In this document: in pieces, positions 1 through 8,984 of the stretch
How positions within the stretch are numbered: position 1 is the first letter of the stretch
Layout of the letters: the number at the start of each line of letters is the position of its first letter
DNA from: Flexivirga aerilata
GTDB lineage: Bacteria > Actinomycetota > Actinomycetes > Actinomycetales > Dermatophilaceae
Length of the DNA: 64,000 bases
Assembly: GCF_013002715.1 (NCBI RefSeq)
Contig: NZ_JABENB010000002.1
Location: forward strand, 682,001-746,000
Direction: 5' to 3'
The notes under the pieces: model-generated
What the model was told of the DNA's origin: nothing
Database searches by the model: none
The model's input: only the letters and a program-made list of their open reading frames with translations
Program-made: the position numbers and the translations under genes

Positions 1-471
1 CTGGTCACCGGGCCGGTCACGGTCATCAGTTCCTCCCTGGCCCGCGCGCGCGAGACCGGCGCCGCGGTCGCCGACGCGCTCGGGGTCGAGCCCACCGTCG
101 ATGCCGACTGGGACGAGCAGAACTTCGGGATCTGGGACGGGCTGTCGTTCGCCGAGATCGGCGAGCGCTTCCCGGGCCAGGCCACCCGTCTGCGGCTCGA
201 GGACGACTTCCGGGTCGAGGGCGGCGAGACGCACCACGACCTGGCGGCCCGGGTCGATGCCGCCCGGCAGCGGGCGATCGCCCACGGTGGCACCGTGGTC
301 GTGGCCACGCACCGCAAGCCGATCATGGTGGTGCTGCAGTCGCTGCTCGGCCTGTCCACCGGGCACTCCTGGCTGCTCGCCACCGATCCCGCGTCGCTGA
401 CCGCGATCGAGGTGCGCGACGACGGGTCGGCCGTGGTCGACTACACCAACGACACCCACCACCTGCGATAA
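1..471 (+). CDS. Histidine phosphatase family protein, 3' part
   Basis: The reading frame is open from the first base and stops with TAA at 469-471, giving 156 residues of a protein whose N-terminus lies outside the window. The visible part has the second half of a histidine phosphatase (phosphoglycerate mutase superfamily) domain: SSLARARETG near the start, a WDEQNFGIWDGLS acidic loop, and VVVATHRKPI, whose His is the expected second catalytic histidine. The RHG motif with the phosphorylated His must be upstream. It could be a stand-alone phosphatase or the C-terminal half of an actinobacterial RNase H/acid phosphatase fusion; the window cannot tell. The next gene begins 25 nt downstream. 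Confidence 0.8.
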   Translation: MVTGPVTVISSSLARARETGAAVADALGVEPTVDADWDEQNFGIWDGLSFAEIGERFPGQATRLRLEDDFRVEGGETHHDLAARVDAARQRAIAHGGTVVVATHRKPIMVVLQSLLGLSTGHSWLLATDPASLTAIEVRDDGSAVVDYTNDTHHLR

Positions 472-496
472 CCGGCGCTATGGGAAACTCCCGAGC

Positions 497-904
497 ATGA
501 GTTATGCGGGAGACGTGACGCCGCAGCAGGCGTATGACGCGCTGCGCGACGATCCGGACGCGGTGCTGGTCGACGTGCGCACCCAGGCCGAGTGGACCTA
601 CGTCGGTGTGCCCGACCTGTCGCCGATCGGCAAGCGGGTCGTCTGCGTGGAGTGGCAGGACTTCCCGGCCGGCGCCCAGAATGCCCGGTTCGTCGACGAC
701 GTGCGCGAGGCCAACGCGGCCGGCGGAGCGGTCTACCTGCTGTGCCGGTCGGGCGCACGGTCCGTCGCCGCCGCGGAGGCGCTGTCGGCGGCGGGGGTCG
801 GCCCGGCATACAACGTGGTGGACGGGTTCGAGGGCAACCTCGACGAGCACGGCCACCGGGCGCTCGCCGGCTGGAAGGTGGCCGGCCTGCCGTGGCGTCA
901 GTGA
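497..904 (+). CDS. Rhodanese-like domain protein
   Basis: A 135-residue single-domain rhodanese. The active-site loop CRSGARS carries the persulfide-forming Cys at residue 83, and the N-terminal DVRTQAEW motif is typical of the family. Its stop overlaps the GTG start of metZ by 4 nt (GTGA), so the two are co-transcribed and probably translationally coupled. Rhodaneses next to O-succinylhomoserine sulfhydrylase are commonly seen and suggest a role in sulfur handling for homocysteine synthesis; that role is inferred from context. The ATG at 497 is the first Met in frame; no strong ribosome-binding site is visible. Confidence 0.85.
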   Translation: MSYAGDVTPQQAYDALRDDPDAVLVDVRTQAEWTYVGVPDLSPIGKRVVCVEWQDFPAGAQNARFVDDVREANAAGGAVYLLCRSGARSVAAAEALSAAGVGPAYNVVDGFEGNLDEHGHRALAGWKVAGLPWRQ

Positions 905-2094
905 CCCCGCCCGAGGGCGGCTGGCAGCCGGACACCCTGGCTGTTCGAGCCGGGCTGGATCGCAGCGGCTTCGAGGAGACCGCCGAGGCGCTTTATCTGA
1001 CCTCCGGTTTCGTCTACGAGACGGCGGAGGAGGCCGAAGCGGCCTTCACCGAGGAGATCGAGCGCTTCGTCTACAGCCGTTACGGCAACCCGACGGTCGC
1101 CGTCTTCGAGGAGCGGCTGCGCGCGCTGGAGGGCGCGGAGGCCTGCTACGCCACGGGATCCGGCATGGGCGCGGTCTTCACTGCGCTCGCCGCCCTGCTC
1201 GGCGCGGGGGACCGGGTGGTCGCCTCGCGAGGGCTGTTCGGCTCGTGCTTCGTGATCCTCGACGAGATCCTGCCACGCTGGGGCGTCGAGACGGTCTTCG
1301 TCGACGGCGGCGACAACGAGCAGTGGCGGGCGGCGCTCGCCGAGCCGACGACGGCGGTCTTCTTCGAGACCCCGAGCAACCCGATGCAGGAGCTGGTCGA
1401 CATCGAATTCGTCTGCGAACAGGCGCATTCGGCGGGCGCGCAGGTGGTGGTCGACAACGTCTTCGGCACGCCGGTCTTCTCCCGTCCGCTCGACCACGGC
1501 GCCGACATCGTCGTCTACTCGGCGACCAAGCACATCGACGGTCAGGGGCGGGTGCTCGGCGGCGCCATCCTCGGCCCGGCCGACTACATCAACGGGCCGG
1601 TGAAGAACCTCATCCGGCACACCGGGCCGTCGCTGTCGCCCTTCAATGCCTGGGTGCTCGTCAAGGGCCTGGAGACCCTGCGGCTGCGGGTGGAGCACCA
1701 GGCGCGCTCGGCGCGGCAGCTGGCCGAGGCGCTGGAGGCGCACGACGCGGTGCGCACCGTCTGGTATCCCTTCCTCGAGTCGCACCCGCAGCACGAGCTC
1801 GCCAAGCGGCAGATGCTCGGCGGCGGCACGGTCGTCACCTTCGAGCTCGACGGTGACAAGCCCGAGGCGTTCGCGATGATGAACGCCCTTGAGATCATTG
1901 ACATTTCGAACAACCTGGGTGACTCGAAGTCGTTGATCACCCACCCGGCAACCACGACCCACCGCCGGATGGGGGAGGAGGCGCGTGCCCAGGTGGGGAT
2001 CACCGACGGCGTGCTGCGCATCTCGGTGGGCCTGGAGGACCCGGCAGATCTGGTGCGCGACGTCACGCACGCGCTTGACGCAGCTACGACCTGA
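901..2094 (+). CDS. metZ: O-succinylhomoserine sulfhydrylase
   Basis: A 397-residue PLP enzyme of the Cys/Met metabolism family, converting O-succinylhomoserine and sulfide to homocysteine. Landmarks are SRYGNPTV near residue 60, the substrate/cofactor region ETPSNPM, and the PLP lysine at residue 210 in SATKHIDGQG. The C-terminus (NNLGDSKSLITHPATTTH, then LRISVGLED) is characteristic. The assignment to MetZ rather than cystathionine gamma-synthase rests on SATKHIDGQGRVLGG and on the upstream rhodanese gene, and is not absolute. GTG at 901 overlaps the rhodanese stop and matches the family start. Confidence 0.88.
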   Translation: MTPPEGGWQPDTLAVRAGLDRSGFEETAEALYLTSGFVYETAEEAEAAFTEEIERFVYSRYGNPTVAVFEERLRALEGAEACYATGSGMGAVFTALAALLGAGDRVVASRGLFGSCFVILDEILPRWGVETVFVDGGDNEQWRAALAEPTTAVFFETPSNPMQELVDIEFVCEQAHSAGAQVVVDNVFGTPVFSRPLDHGADIVVYSATKHIDGQGRVLGGAILGPADYINGPVKNLIRHTGPSLSPFNAWVLVKGLETLRLRVEHQARSARQLAEALEAHDAVRTVWYPFLESHPQHELAKRQMLGGGTVVTFELDGDKPEAFAMMNALEIIDISNNLGDSKSLITHPATTTHRRMGEEARAQVGITDGVLRISVGLEDPADLVRDVTHALDAATT

Positions 2095-2146
2095 GGCGGA
2101 CGGCAAACCGGCACGTGGGTATGACGACAGTCGCTGCCCCGGCCCG

Positions 2147-2152
2147 TAGCGT
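2147..2152 (+). promoter_or_regulatory. -10 element TAGCGT of a leaderless start
   Basis: TAGCGT ends 7 nt before the ATG at 2160, which places the transcription start at or next to the start codon. This favours ATG 2160 over the upstream in-frame GTG 2115 and ATG 2121. Confidence 0.5.
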
Positions 2153-2159
2153 GTTCGCC

Positions 2160-3314
2160 ATGCCCACCCGCTACGACTTCGCGCTGGTCGCTGCGCTGAT
2201 CGTGGGCACCGTCGTGCCCTACGCCGGTCACGACCACCCGGTGTGGGTGCTCGCCTGCGGTGCGGGCCAGATCGTGCCGCTGCTCTGGCGGCGGATCGCG
2301 CCGGTGCCGACCTTCGCGGCCGTGGCGATCGCGTCGGCGGCGAGCGTGCCTGTGCTCAACGTCGTCACGATCTCCGACATCGGCATCTTCATCGCGTTGT
2401 TCGCGGTCGTGTCCCGGAGGGGCTGGCGACCGTGGGGCATCGCCGCCACCGCGGTGTGCGTGCTCGGCGCCGGCATCGCGGCGGTGCGCTGGAGCAGCGA
2501 CATCGAGGGTGCCCGCGGCGCCCAGGTGGTCTTCATCTTCGGCGTCAACCTCCTCGCGGTGATCGCGACGCTCGGCATCGCCGAGGCCAGCCGGCGGCGG
2601 GCGCAGCTCATCGAGCAGTTGCACGCCCGTGCGCGGGACGCCGAGCACGAGCGCGACCAGCAGGCGGTCATCGTCGCGCAGGCCGAGCGGGCCCGGATCG
2701 CGCGGGAGATGCACGACGTCGTCGCACACGCCCTGGCCGTGATCGTGGTGCAGGCGGACGGCGCGGGGCACGCGATCTCCAGGCGGTCGGCCCCCGATCC
2801 GACTGCGGCCCAGGCACTTTCGACGATCGGCGACACCGCGCGCACAGCTCTTGCCGAGACGCGCGCGCTGGTGGGCGTGTTGCGCGACGGAGGCGGGGAC
2901 GGCCTCGCCGAGCTTGCGCCGACGCACGACCTGACGGCGCTGCCGTCGCTGGTCGACGGGGTGCGGGCCACCGGGCGCACGGTCCTTCTCGACGAGGGTT
3001 CGGTGCGCCCGGAGGACGTCTCGCCGGGGGTGAGCCGGGCGGCATACCGGATCGTGCAGGAGGCGACGACCAACGTGCTGAAGCACGCCGGCGACGAGGC
3101 GCGGATCTGGATCCGGCTGCGGCGTCGCGACGAGCTGCTGGTGCTCGAGATCGAGGACGACGGCGTCGGCGCGACCGATGCCTCGACGGGCGGCAACGGA
3201 CTGCTGGGGATGCGGGAGCGCGTGCACGCCTTCGGCGGGCAGCTGTGGACCTCGCCGCGCCCGGGCGGCGGCTTTCGCGTCGCCGCCGAATTTCCGACGG
3301 AAGGAGAGCGATGA
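2160..3314 (+). CDS. NarL-type sensor histidine kinase
   Basis: A 384-residue membrane sensor kinase. The N-terminal 150 residues hold about five hydrophobic segments, then a charged helix (ARDAEHERDQQ). The HisKA_3 dimerisation box REMHDVVAHAL carries the phospho-accepting His at about residue 185, and the HATPase region has EATTNVLKHA (N box) and DDGVGA plus GNGLLGMRERV (G boxes). The ligand is unknown. Its stop overlaps the response-regulator ATG by 4 nt (ATGA), so the pair forms an operon. Two in-frame starts lie upstream (2115, 2121); 2160 is preferred because of the -10 element just before it and because it starts close to the first membrane segment. Confidence 0.88.
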   Translation: MPTRYDFALVAALIVGTVVPYAGHDHPVWVLACGAGQIVPLLWRRIAPVPTFAAVAIASAASVPVLNVVTISDIGIFIALFAVVSRRGWRPWGIAATAVCVLGAGIAAVRWSSDIEGARGAQVVFIFGVNLLAVIATLGIAEASRRRAQLIEQLHARARDAEHERDQQAVIVAQAERARIAREMHDVVAHALAVIVVQADGAGHAISRRSAPDPTAAQALSTIGDTARTALAETRALVGVLRDGGGDGLAELAPTHDLTALPSLVDGVRATGRTVLLDEGSVRPEDVSPGVSRAAYRIVQEATTNVLKHAGDEARIWIRLRRRDELLVLEIEDDGVGATDASTGGNGLLGMRERVHAFGGQLWTSPRPGGGFRVAAEFPTEGER

Positions 3315-4012
3315 CGGGCGCACAGGAGCCGTTGCGGCTGATGCTGGTGGACGACCAGCAGCTCGTGCGGGTGGGTTTCCGGATGATGCTGGAGGCCGAG
3401 GACGACCTGGAGGTGACCGCCGAGGCGTCCGACGGCCGGCAGGCGGTCGACCTGCTCGGCCGCGGCCTGGCCGTCGACGTGGTGCTGATGGACATCCGGA
3501 TGCCCGTGCTCGACGGTGTCGCGGCCACCGGCGAGATCGTGCGGTCGCTCGGGGCGTCGGCGCCGAAGGTGCTGGTGCTGACCACCTTCGACCTCGACGA
3601 GTACGTCTATTCGGCACTGCGCGCCGGTGCGTCCGGCTTCTTCCTCAAGGATGCCGGTCCGGCCGAGCTCATCGCCGCGATCCGTGCCGTCCACGGTGGC
3701 GACGCGGTCGTGGCACCGTCGGCGACCCGGCGCCTGCTGGAGCGGGTGGTGCCGGTGCTGCCCGCCGAATCCGCGCCGGACACAAGGAAACTCGAGGAGC
3801 TCACCGACCGGGAGCGTGAGGTGATGATCGCGGTCGCACGCGGCATGAGCAACGGCGAGATCGCCGGGTCGCTCTTCCTCGCGGAGGCCACGGTGAAGAC
3901 CCACATCGGGCGCATCCTCGCCAAGCTGCAGCTGCGCGACCGGGTGCAGATCGTGGTGCTCGCCTATGAGACCGGCCTGGTCCGGGCCGGCGAGGTGACC
4001 CCCGAACCCTGA
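3311..4012 (+). CDS. NarL/LuxR-family response regulator
   Basis: A 233-residue two-component regulator, partner of the kinase just upstream. The receiver domain has the acidic pair in LMLVDDQQ, the phospho-acceptor Asp at residue 61 (VLMDIRMP), the Thr in LTTFD and the Lys in FFLKDAG. The C-terminal LuxR-type helix-turn-helix covers about residues 165-225 (LTDREREVMIAVARGMSNGEIA, then ATVKTHIGRILAKL). The downstream thiamine operon has its own riboswitch, so nothing visible ties the regulator to it. Confidence 0.92.
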   Translation: MTGAQEPLRLMLVDDQQLVRVGFRMMLEAEDDLEVTAEASDGRQAVDLLGRGLAVDVVLMDIRMPVLDGVAATGEIVRSLGASAPKVLVLTTFDLDEYVYSALRAGASGFFLKDAGPAELIAAIRAVHGGDAVVAPSATRRLLERVVPVLPAESAPDTRKLEELTDREREVMIAVARGMSNGEIAGSLFLAEATVKTHIGRILAKLQLRDRVQIVVLAYETGLVRAGEVTPEP

Positions 4013-4027
4013 CGCTGCCCCTCGGGT

Positions 4028-4033
4028 TATCGT
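4028..4033 (+). promoter_or_regulatory. -10 element TATCGT for the thiamine riboswitch transcript
   Basis: TATCGT lies 12 nt before the first conserved base of the TPP aptamer, so transcription would start near 4040. No convincing -35 hexamer is visible. Confidence 0.4.
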
Positions 4034-4045
4034 GGTGGGAGCAAC

Positions 4046-4140
4046 CCGCGGGAGCCCGGAACGGACCGGGCTGAGAGGGCGACCGCCGTCGCCGACCGTC
4101 ATACACCTGATCCGGGTAACACCGGCGTAGGAAGGGATGG
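4046..4140 (+). promoter_or_regulatory. TPP riboswitch (THI element)
   Basis: All conserved thiamine-pyrophosphate aptamer blocks are present in order: CGGGAGCCCG and its complement, the CTGAGAGGG pyrimidine-sensing loop, ACCGTC, the pyrophosphate-sensing ACCTGATCCGGGTAAC block, and CCGGCGTAGGAAGGGA closing the structure. The aptamer ends only a few bases before the tenA ATG at 4145, and its AGGAAGGGA tail includes the likely ribosome-binding site. That layout suggests that bound TPP blocks translation of tenA and thereby the whole operon. Confidence 0.95.
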
Positions 4141-4144
4141 CCCG

Positions 4145-4822
4145 ATGGCACTTCGCACCGACTACCCGTGGTGGCCCACGCTCGGCGCCCCGATGCAGGA
4201 CGGACTCGGGCGAGTGCTCGACCATCCGTTCCTCGTCGGTCTCGCCGACGGCACGCTGCCGCGAGAAGCGTTCGGCTACTTCGTGATTCAGGACACGCTC
4301 TATCTCGGCGACTACGCGCGGGCGCTCGCCCTGCTGGCCGCGAAGGCGCCCGACGGCGATGCGGGCACCCTCGCCGCGCATGCCGGGGAGGCGGTCGCCG
4401 CCGAGCTCGACCTGCACCCGAAGCTGCTCGCCGACGCCGGCATCGACCCGGACCTGATGCGGCAGACCCGGCCCTCACCCGCGACCACGGCATACACCAG
4501 CTACCTGCTCGCGACGGCGGCGCAGCGGCCGTTCCACGAGGGCCTGGCGGCCGCACTGCCGTGTTACTGGATCTACCAGCAGGTCGGCGCCGCGTTGGAG
4601 GCGGAGGGGTCGGCCGACCCGGTCTACCAGCAGTGGATCGAGGCGTATGCCGCAGCCGACTTCGCCGACACCGTCGCGCAGGTGCTCGACATCGTCGACC
4701 GCACCGTCGCCACCCTGACCGAGGAACAGGTCGCCGCGATGCGGCGGCACATCGAGACGACCACCCGCTACGAGTGGATGTTCTGGGACGCCGCCGTGCG
4801 CGGGGAGAGGTGGCCGTGGTGA
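4145..4822 (+). CDS. tenA: TenA family aminopyrimidine aminohydrolase (thiaminase II)
   Basis: A 225-residue all-helical TenA protein that hydrolyses aminopyrimidines from degraded thiamine to HMP for salvage. Key residues match the Bacillus enzyme: Asp50 (IQDTLY), the nucleophile Cys140 ([11 protein letters not shown]) and Glu210 (TRYEWMFWD), in place of the D44/C135/E205 set. It is the first gene after the TPP riboswitch, so its expression should fall when thiamine is plentiful. The stop overlaps the thiM GTG by 4 nt. Confidence 0.93.
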   Translation: MALRTDYPWWPTLGAPMQDGLGRVLDHPFLVGLADGTLPREAFGYFVIQDTLYLGDYARALALLAAKAPDGDAGTLAAHAGEAVAAELDLHPKLLADAGIDPDLMRQTRPSPATTAYTSYLLATAAQRPFHEGLAAALPCYWIYQQVGAALEAEGSADPVYQQWIEAYAAADFADTVAQVLDIVDRTVATLTEEQVAAMRRHIETTTRYEWMFWDAAVRGERWPW

Positions 4823-5610
4823 GTGACGCGGACCAGGTCGCGGAGCTGCTGGCGCGGCTGCGCGCGGGGACGCCGCTGGTGCAGTGCATCACCAACGCGG
4901 TGGTCACCGGCTTCACGGCCAACGTGCTGCTGGCGCTCGGCGCGGCGCCGGCGATGGTCGACAACCGTGAGGAGGCACCGGTTTTCGCGAGCGTCGCCGA
5001 CGGGGTGCTGATCAATCTCGGGACGCTGGACGCCGAGGTCGCGCAGACGATGCGGCTGACGGCGGAGGCGGCCGGTGCGGCGGGCACACCGTGGGTCCTC
5101 GATCCGGTGGCGGTGGGCGGACTGCCGCTGCGTGACCGGGTCGGCGCAGAGCTGGTGCCGTTGCGCCCCAGCGTGATCCGCGGCAACGCGTCCGAGGTGA
5201 TCAGCCTGTCCGGCGCCGAGGGTGGCGGTCGCGGGGTCGACAGCACCGCCTCCACCGAGGCTGCGGTCGATGCTGCCGCGTCGCTGGTCGGGCGCACCGG
5301 GGGCGCGGTCGCGGTGAGCGGCCCCGTCGACCGCATCGTCGATGGCTCCGGGGTGCGCACGATCGCCAGCGGCACGCCGACGATGACCATGGTGACCGGG
5401 GTCGGCTGCGCGCTGGGCGCGATCGTGGCGGCGTTCGCGCCATACGCCGAGACGCCGGCGGATGCCGCATTCGCGGCCACCGCCGTGCTCACGATCGCCG
5501 CCGAGCTGGCCGACGAAAAGGCCGACGGCCCAGGCTCTTTCGCGGTGCAGCTGCTCGATGCGCTGCACCGGGTCGGCCCGGCCGACCTGGCCAGACTGCG
5601 GGTGGGCTGA
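4819..5610 (+). CDS. thiM: Hydroxyethylthiazole kinase
   Basis: A 263-residue ribokinase-like enzyme phosphorylating the thiazole alcohol in thiamine salvage. Typical ThiM features are the opening [19 protein letters not shown] with AMVDNREEA, the IRGNASEV motif near residue 120, and TGVGCALGA, which holds the anion hole; the usual catalytic Cys of the family is present in GVGC. GTG at 4819 is chosen for the 4-nt overlap with tenA; a GTG one codon earlier (4816) is possible. thiE follows after 2 nt. Confidence 0.93.
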   Translation: MSDADQVAELLARLRAGTPLVQCITNAVVTGFTANVLLALGAAPAMVDNREEAPVFASVADGVLINLGTLDAEVAQTMRLTAEAAGAAGTPWVLDPVAVGGLPLRDRVGAELVPLRPSVIRGNASEVISLSGAEGGGRGVDSTASTEAAVDAAASLVGRTGGAVAVSGPVDRIVDGSGVRTIASGTPTMTMVTGVGCALGAIVAAFAPYAETPADAAFAATAVLTIAAELADEKADGPGSFAVQLLDALHRVGPADLARLRVG

Positions 5611-5612
5611 CG

Positions 5613-6257
5613 ATGGATCCGAAACACCTGCGGATCTATCTGGTCACCGACGAGGGGCTGAGCGGCGCGCGCGGCGTCGTGGAGACGGTGCGGCAGGCGG
5701 TGGCGGGCGGCGTCACGATCGTGCAGCTGCGCGATCACGACGCGAGCTCCCGGCGCCTGGTCGAGACCGCTCGGCAACTCCTGGAGGTCACCCGGTCGGC
5801 CGGTGTGCCGTTCGTCGTCGACGACCGCCTGGACGTCGCGCTCGCGGTCGGCGCGGACGGCGTGCACCTGGGCCAGTCCGACCTCGACCCGGTCGACGCA
5901 CGGCGCATCGCCGGGCCGGGTTTCCTGATCGGGCACTCGGTTTCGTCACCGGACGAGCTCCGCGCCGCCGATGAGTGGCCCGCCGGCACGGTCGACTACC
6001 TCGGCATCGGCCCGCTGCGAGCCACCACGACCAAGCCGAACGCCGCGGCGCCGCTCGGCTATGACGGGGTCCGCGCGATCGCCGGGGCGACCGCCCTGCC
6101 GTCGGTCGCGATCGGCGGCATCGGCGTCGGCGATGTGGCACCACTGCTCGATGCGGGCGTCGACGGGGTCGCGGTCGTCTCGGCCATCTGCGCTGCGGCC
6201 GACCCGGCCGCCGCGGCCGCCGAGTTGCGCACGGCCGTCGAGCGGAGCGCGCCGTGA
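5613..6257 (+). CDS. thiE: Thiamine-phosphate synthase
   Basis: A 214-residue TIM-barrel enzyme coupling HMP-pyrophosphate and thiazole phosphate into thiamine monophosphate. Seen in order: GVTIVQLRDHD (phosphate/pyrophosphate region), FVVDDRLDVALAVGADGVHLGQSD, IGHSVSS, DYLGIGPLRATTTKPNA and VAIGGIG. The ATG lies 2 nt after the thiM stop and the TGA overlaps the thiD start by 4 nt, so it is a middle gene of the riboswitch-controlled operon. Confidence 0.95.
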   Translation: MDPKHLRIYLVTDEGLSGARGVVETVRQAVAGGVTIVQLRDHDASSRRLVETARQLLEVTRSAGVPFVVDDRLDVALAVGADGVHLGQSDLDPVDARRIAGPGFLIGHSVSSPDELRAADEWPAGTVDYLGIGPLRATTTKPNAAAPLGYDGVRAIAGATALPSVAIGGIGVGDVAPLLDAGVDGVAVVSAICAAADPAAAAAELRTAVERSAP

Positions 6258-7102
6258 CCGAGTCCGCCGCGCGGCCTGAGGCCGCCCCACCGGCAACCCC
6301 ATCACCCGTGCCCACGGCACTGACCATCGCCGGGACCGACCCGAGCGGCGGCGCCGGGATCAGCGCGGATCTCAAGACCTTCTCCGCGCTGGGTGCGTTC
6401 GGCACGGCGGTCGTCACCGCGGTGGTCGCCCAGAACACCCGGGGCGTCGCCGCGGTGCACCAGCTGGACGGGTCGACGGTCGCCGCACAGCTGACCAACC
6501 TGCTCGACGACGTCAACGTGGACGTGGTCAAGATCGGCATGCTCGGCACCGCCGACGTCATCGACGCCGTCGCGCAGGTGCTCGGCGAGCGGGAGGTCGG
6601 GCCGATCGTGCTCGACCCGGTGATGGTGGCCAAGAGCGGGCATCGCCTGCTCGACGCCGATGCGGTGAATGCGTTGCGCAGCAACCTGATCCCGCTCTGC
6701 GACCTGATTACCCCCAACCTGCCGGAGGCTGCTGACCTGCTGGGCACCGAGGAGACGACCAGCGTCACCGGCATGATGCGGCAGGTGCACGCACTCGGCG
6801 AGCTCACCGGGGGAGTGCTGCTCAAGGGCGGCCACCTGGACGGCGAGGCCAGCACCGATCTGCTGCTCACCGGCGGCCGGGTCACCGAGCTCTCCGCTCC
6901 TCGGGTATCGACCCGCAACACGCACGGCACCGGGTGCACGCTGTCGGCGGCGATCGCCGCCCTGCGGCCGCGCAGCGCGGGCTGGGAGCCGGCAGTGCGT
7001 GCGGCGAAGGACTATCTGACCGGTGCGCTGCGGCACGCGGACGAGTTGTCGATCGGGTCCGGTCACGGCCCCGTGCACCACTTCTGGCGCGCGTGGGACT
7101 GA
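6254..7102 (+). CDS. thiD: Bifunctional HMP / HMP-phosphate kinase
   Basis: A 282-residue ribokinase-fold enzyme making HMP-PP. Conserved parts: ALTIAGTDPSGGAGISADLKTF at the N-terminus, VVAQNT, KIGMLG, LDPVMVAKSG, TPNLPEA, LLKGGHL and the anion-hole/catalytic NTHGTGCTLS near the C-terminus. It is the last gene of the thiamine operon. Its TGA (7100-7102) directly abuts the stop of the convergent permease gene (TGATCA), so there is no room for an intergenic terminator. Confidence 0.95.
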   Translation: MTESAARPEAAPPATPSPVPTALTIAGTDPSGGAGISADLKTFSALGAFGTAVVTAVVAQNTRGVAAVHQLDGSTVAAQLTNLLDDVNVDVVKIGMLGTADVIDAVAQVLGEREVGPIVLDPVMVAKSGHRLLDADAVNALRSNLIPLCDLITPNLPEAADLLGTEETTSVTGMMRQVHALGELTGGVLLKGGHLDGEASTDLLLTGGRVTELSAPRVSTRNTHGTGCTLSAAIAALRPRSAGWEPAVRAAKDYLTGALRHADELSIGSGHGPVHHFWRAWD

Positions 7103-8179
7103 TCAGACCAGCGCGAGCACCACGGTGGCCGCGCCCACGGCCGCGATCGCAACCAGGAGGCTCTCGATCGTGAAACGCCGCAACGGGATCCGCAGACCGG
7201 CTCGTTCGCACCGGCTCCGCCACAGCAGCGTCGCGAGGGAACCCCAGAGGGTCACGACCGGTCCGGCGTTGACGCCGATGAGCAGCGCCATCAGACGCTG
7301 AGCGCTGTCCCCGGCTGCCGACTCCGCCGCGAGGTATGCCGGGAGGTTGTTGACCAGGTTGGCGCCCACCGCGCCGACACCGGCGACCCGCACCAGGTCG
7401 GTGAGCCCGTGCCCGCGTCCGACGAGGTCGGCGATCAGCGCGTTGAGGCCGTGCGACCCGAGCAGGTCGACCACGACGAAGAGCACGCTGACCCCGATCA
7501 CCATCCGCCACGGCACGGCCACCTCGCGGATGCCGCCACGGTCGCGCATCCACAGCGTCACCGCCAGGATCGCCGCCGCGACGGCAGCCGGGATCGCCGG
7601 CGTCACCCCGGTGACGAACACCGGGCCGAGCAGCAGGCAGACCGCACCGGCGACCCGCAGCAGCACCGGGTCACCGGTCTCGGGCGCGGGCGGCGCGGCA
7701 TACCGCCCGACGAGGGAGCGGCCGTGCAGCGCCGCGATGACCGCGGTGGTGGCGACCATCGCGGTCAGGGCCGGACGCCACGCCACCGACAGGTATGACG
7801 AGAAGCCACCCCAGCGCGAAAACCCATGCAGGGCAAGCAGATTCGTGAGGTTGGAGACCGGCAGCAGCAGCGACGCCGTGTTGGCCAGCCAGACCGTGGT
7901 CAGTGCGAAGGGCAGCGGGGAGATGCGTGCCTGACGGGCCATGGTGATGACCACCGGTGTCAGCAGGACTGCGGTGGTGTCCAGGCTGAGCACGGTGGTC
8001 GCGAGGCAGGAGAGCAGCACGACGATCAGCCACAGCACCAGCTTGCGACCGCGGGCGACTCGGGCGGCCCAGTGGCCCGCGACCTCGAAAACGCCTGCGC
8101 GGTCGGCGATTTCGGCGACGATCGTGATGCAGATCAGGAAGATGAGGACCGGGCCGACGCGATCGACCAGCTCGGTCAC
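7103..8179 (-). CDS. ArsB/SLC13-like membrane transporter
   Basis: A 358-residue polytopic membrane protein with about ten hydrophobic segments. The stretch LLSCLATTVLSLDTTAVLLTPVV and the repeat-related GVGAVGANLVNNLPAYLA near the C-terminus match the pseudo-symmetrical substrate motifs of the ArsB/NhaD/SLC13 ion transporter superfamily. The substrate cannot be read from sequence; arsenite efflux is not supported by any neighbouring ars gene. The frame stays open upstream into yaaA, but the GTG at 8179 overlaps the yaaA stop by 4 nt and is the sensible start. The protein is somewhat short for ArsB (about 420), lacking N-terminal segments. Confidence 0.78.
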   Translation of the reverse strand: MTELVDRVGPVLIFLICITIVAEIADRAGVFEVAGHWAARVARGRKLVLWLIVVLLSCLATTVLSLDTTAVLLTPVVITMARQARISPLPFALTTVWLANTASLLLPVSNLTNLLALHGFSRWGGFSSYLSVAWRPALTAMVATTAVIAALHGRSLVGRYAAPPAPETGDPVLLRVAGAVCLLLGPVFVTGVTPAIPAAVAAAILAVTLWMRDRGGIREVAVPWRMVIGVSVLFVVVDLLGSHGLNALIADLVGRGHGLTDLVRVAGVGAVGANLVNNLPAYLAAESAAGDSAQRLMALLIGVNAGPVVTLWGSLATLLWRSRCERAGLRIPLRRFTIESLLVAIAAVGAATVVLALV

Positions 8180-8922
8180 CGGGCCGTCACCGCCAGGTCC
8201 CACGGCGTGCCCGGCCGGGACGGCTCGCGCAGCTCGGCCTTGAAGTCGGTGGCGAGCACGTCGCGCAGCGCGGCGGCGGTGCGCGGGGTGGCACCGGTCT
8301 GGGCGAGGTGCCGGGCGACCAGGCCCCGGGTGTGCTTGGCCATGTGCGTGGCGCCGGGCACCGAGATCCGCACCCATCGTTGGGCGACCGCGCCGGCCGG
8401 GGACCACGCTGCGGCATACGTGCTGGACCGGCAGTCGACGACCACTCCCGTGCCGGCGGCGGCGGTCATCGGCTCGTCGAGCACCGCCCGCCACGAGGCC
8501 GCGAGGGGGCCGACGCCGGGCAGGTTGGTCCCCATCGAGAGCCGGTATGCCGGGACCTTGTCGCCCAGCCGCAACGCGCCGAACAGCGCCGACTGCACGA
8601 CGAACCAGCGTCGCGCTCGGCGCAGCGCGGCCGGCTCGAGCGTGGGCAGGTCCAGCGCGTCGTAGAGCACCCCGGTGTAGAGGTCGCCGACGACCTGCGC
8701 GGGTGCGGTGCGCAGCGAACGGTTGCGCTCGACCTCGGGCGCGATGCCCGGGCTGACGCCGAGTTGCGCGAGGGCGTCGGGGCGGCCGCTGACCTCGACG
8801 AGCGCGTCGAGCACGGCGTCGCGGGTGGCGGAGAGCTCAGCGAAGCTCAGCCGGGTCAGGTCGAGCGATCCGCCCCGCGTCCGGGGCGTCTTGGTCTCCG
8901 ACGGCGGCAGCAGGATCAGCAC
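8176..8922 (-). CDS. yaaA: YaaA family (DUF328) peroxide-stress protein
   Basis: A 248-residue member of the YaaA/UPF0246 family. Members limit intracellular iron and oxidative DNA damage in E. coli; the biochemical function here is inferred from the family. Diagnostic segments are LLPPSETK at residue 4, the central FGALRLGDKVPAYRLSM, and DCRSSTYAAAW. The GTG start is preceded by a leaderless-type -10. The gene is translationally coupled (GTGA) to the downstream permease, an uncommon partner. Confidence 0.88.
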   Translation of the reverse strand: MLILLPPSETKTPRTRGGSLDLTRLSFAELSATRDAVLDALVEVSGRPDALAQLGVSPGIAPEVERNRSLRTAPAQVVGDLYTGVLYDALDLPTLEPAALRRARRWFVVQSALFGALRLGDKVPAYRLSMGTNLPGVGPLAASWRAVLDEPMTAAAGTGVVVDCRSSTYAAAWSPAGAVAQRWVRISVPGATHMAKHTRGLVARHLAQTGATPRTAAALRDVLATDFKAELREPSRPGTPWDLAVTAR

Positions 8923-8928
8923 CGCGGC

Positions 8929-8934
8929 AGACTA
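8929..8934 (-). promoter_or_regulatory. -10 element TAGTCT of yaaA
   Basis: On the minus strand TAGTCT is followed by 6 nt (GCCGCG) and the GTG start at 8922, giving a leaderless arrangement. Confidence 0.45.
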
Positions 8935-8984
8935 CCGACCGATGCCGCGGCTTCGTGCTCCCGCACCACCGGCCGGTTGCCACC

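Noticed and set aside
592..900. N-terminal extension of metZ
   Set aside because: The frame is open upstream but overlaps the rhodanese gene fully; GTG 901 fits the family length and the 4-nt overlap.
7103..8179. Arsenite exporter call
   Set aside because: Family resemblance is only at superfamily level and no arsR/arsC genes are present, so substrate is left open.
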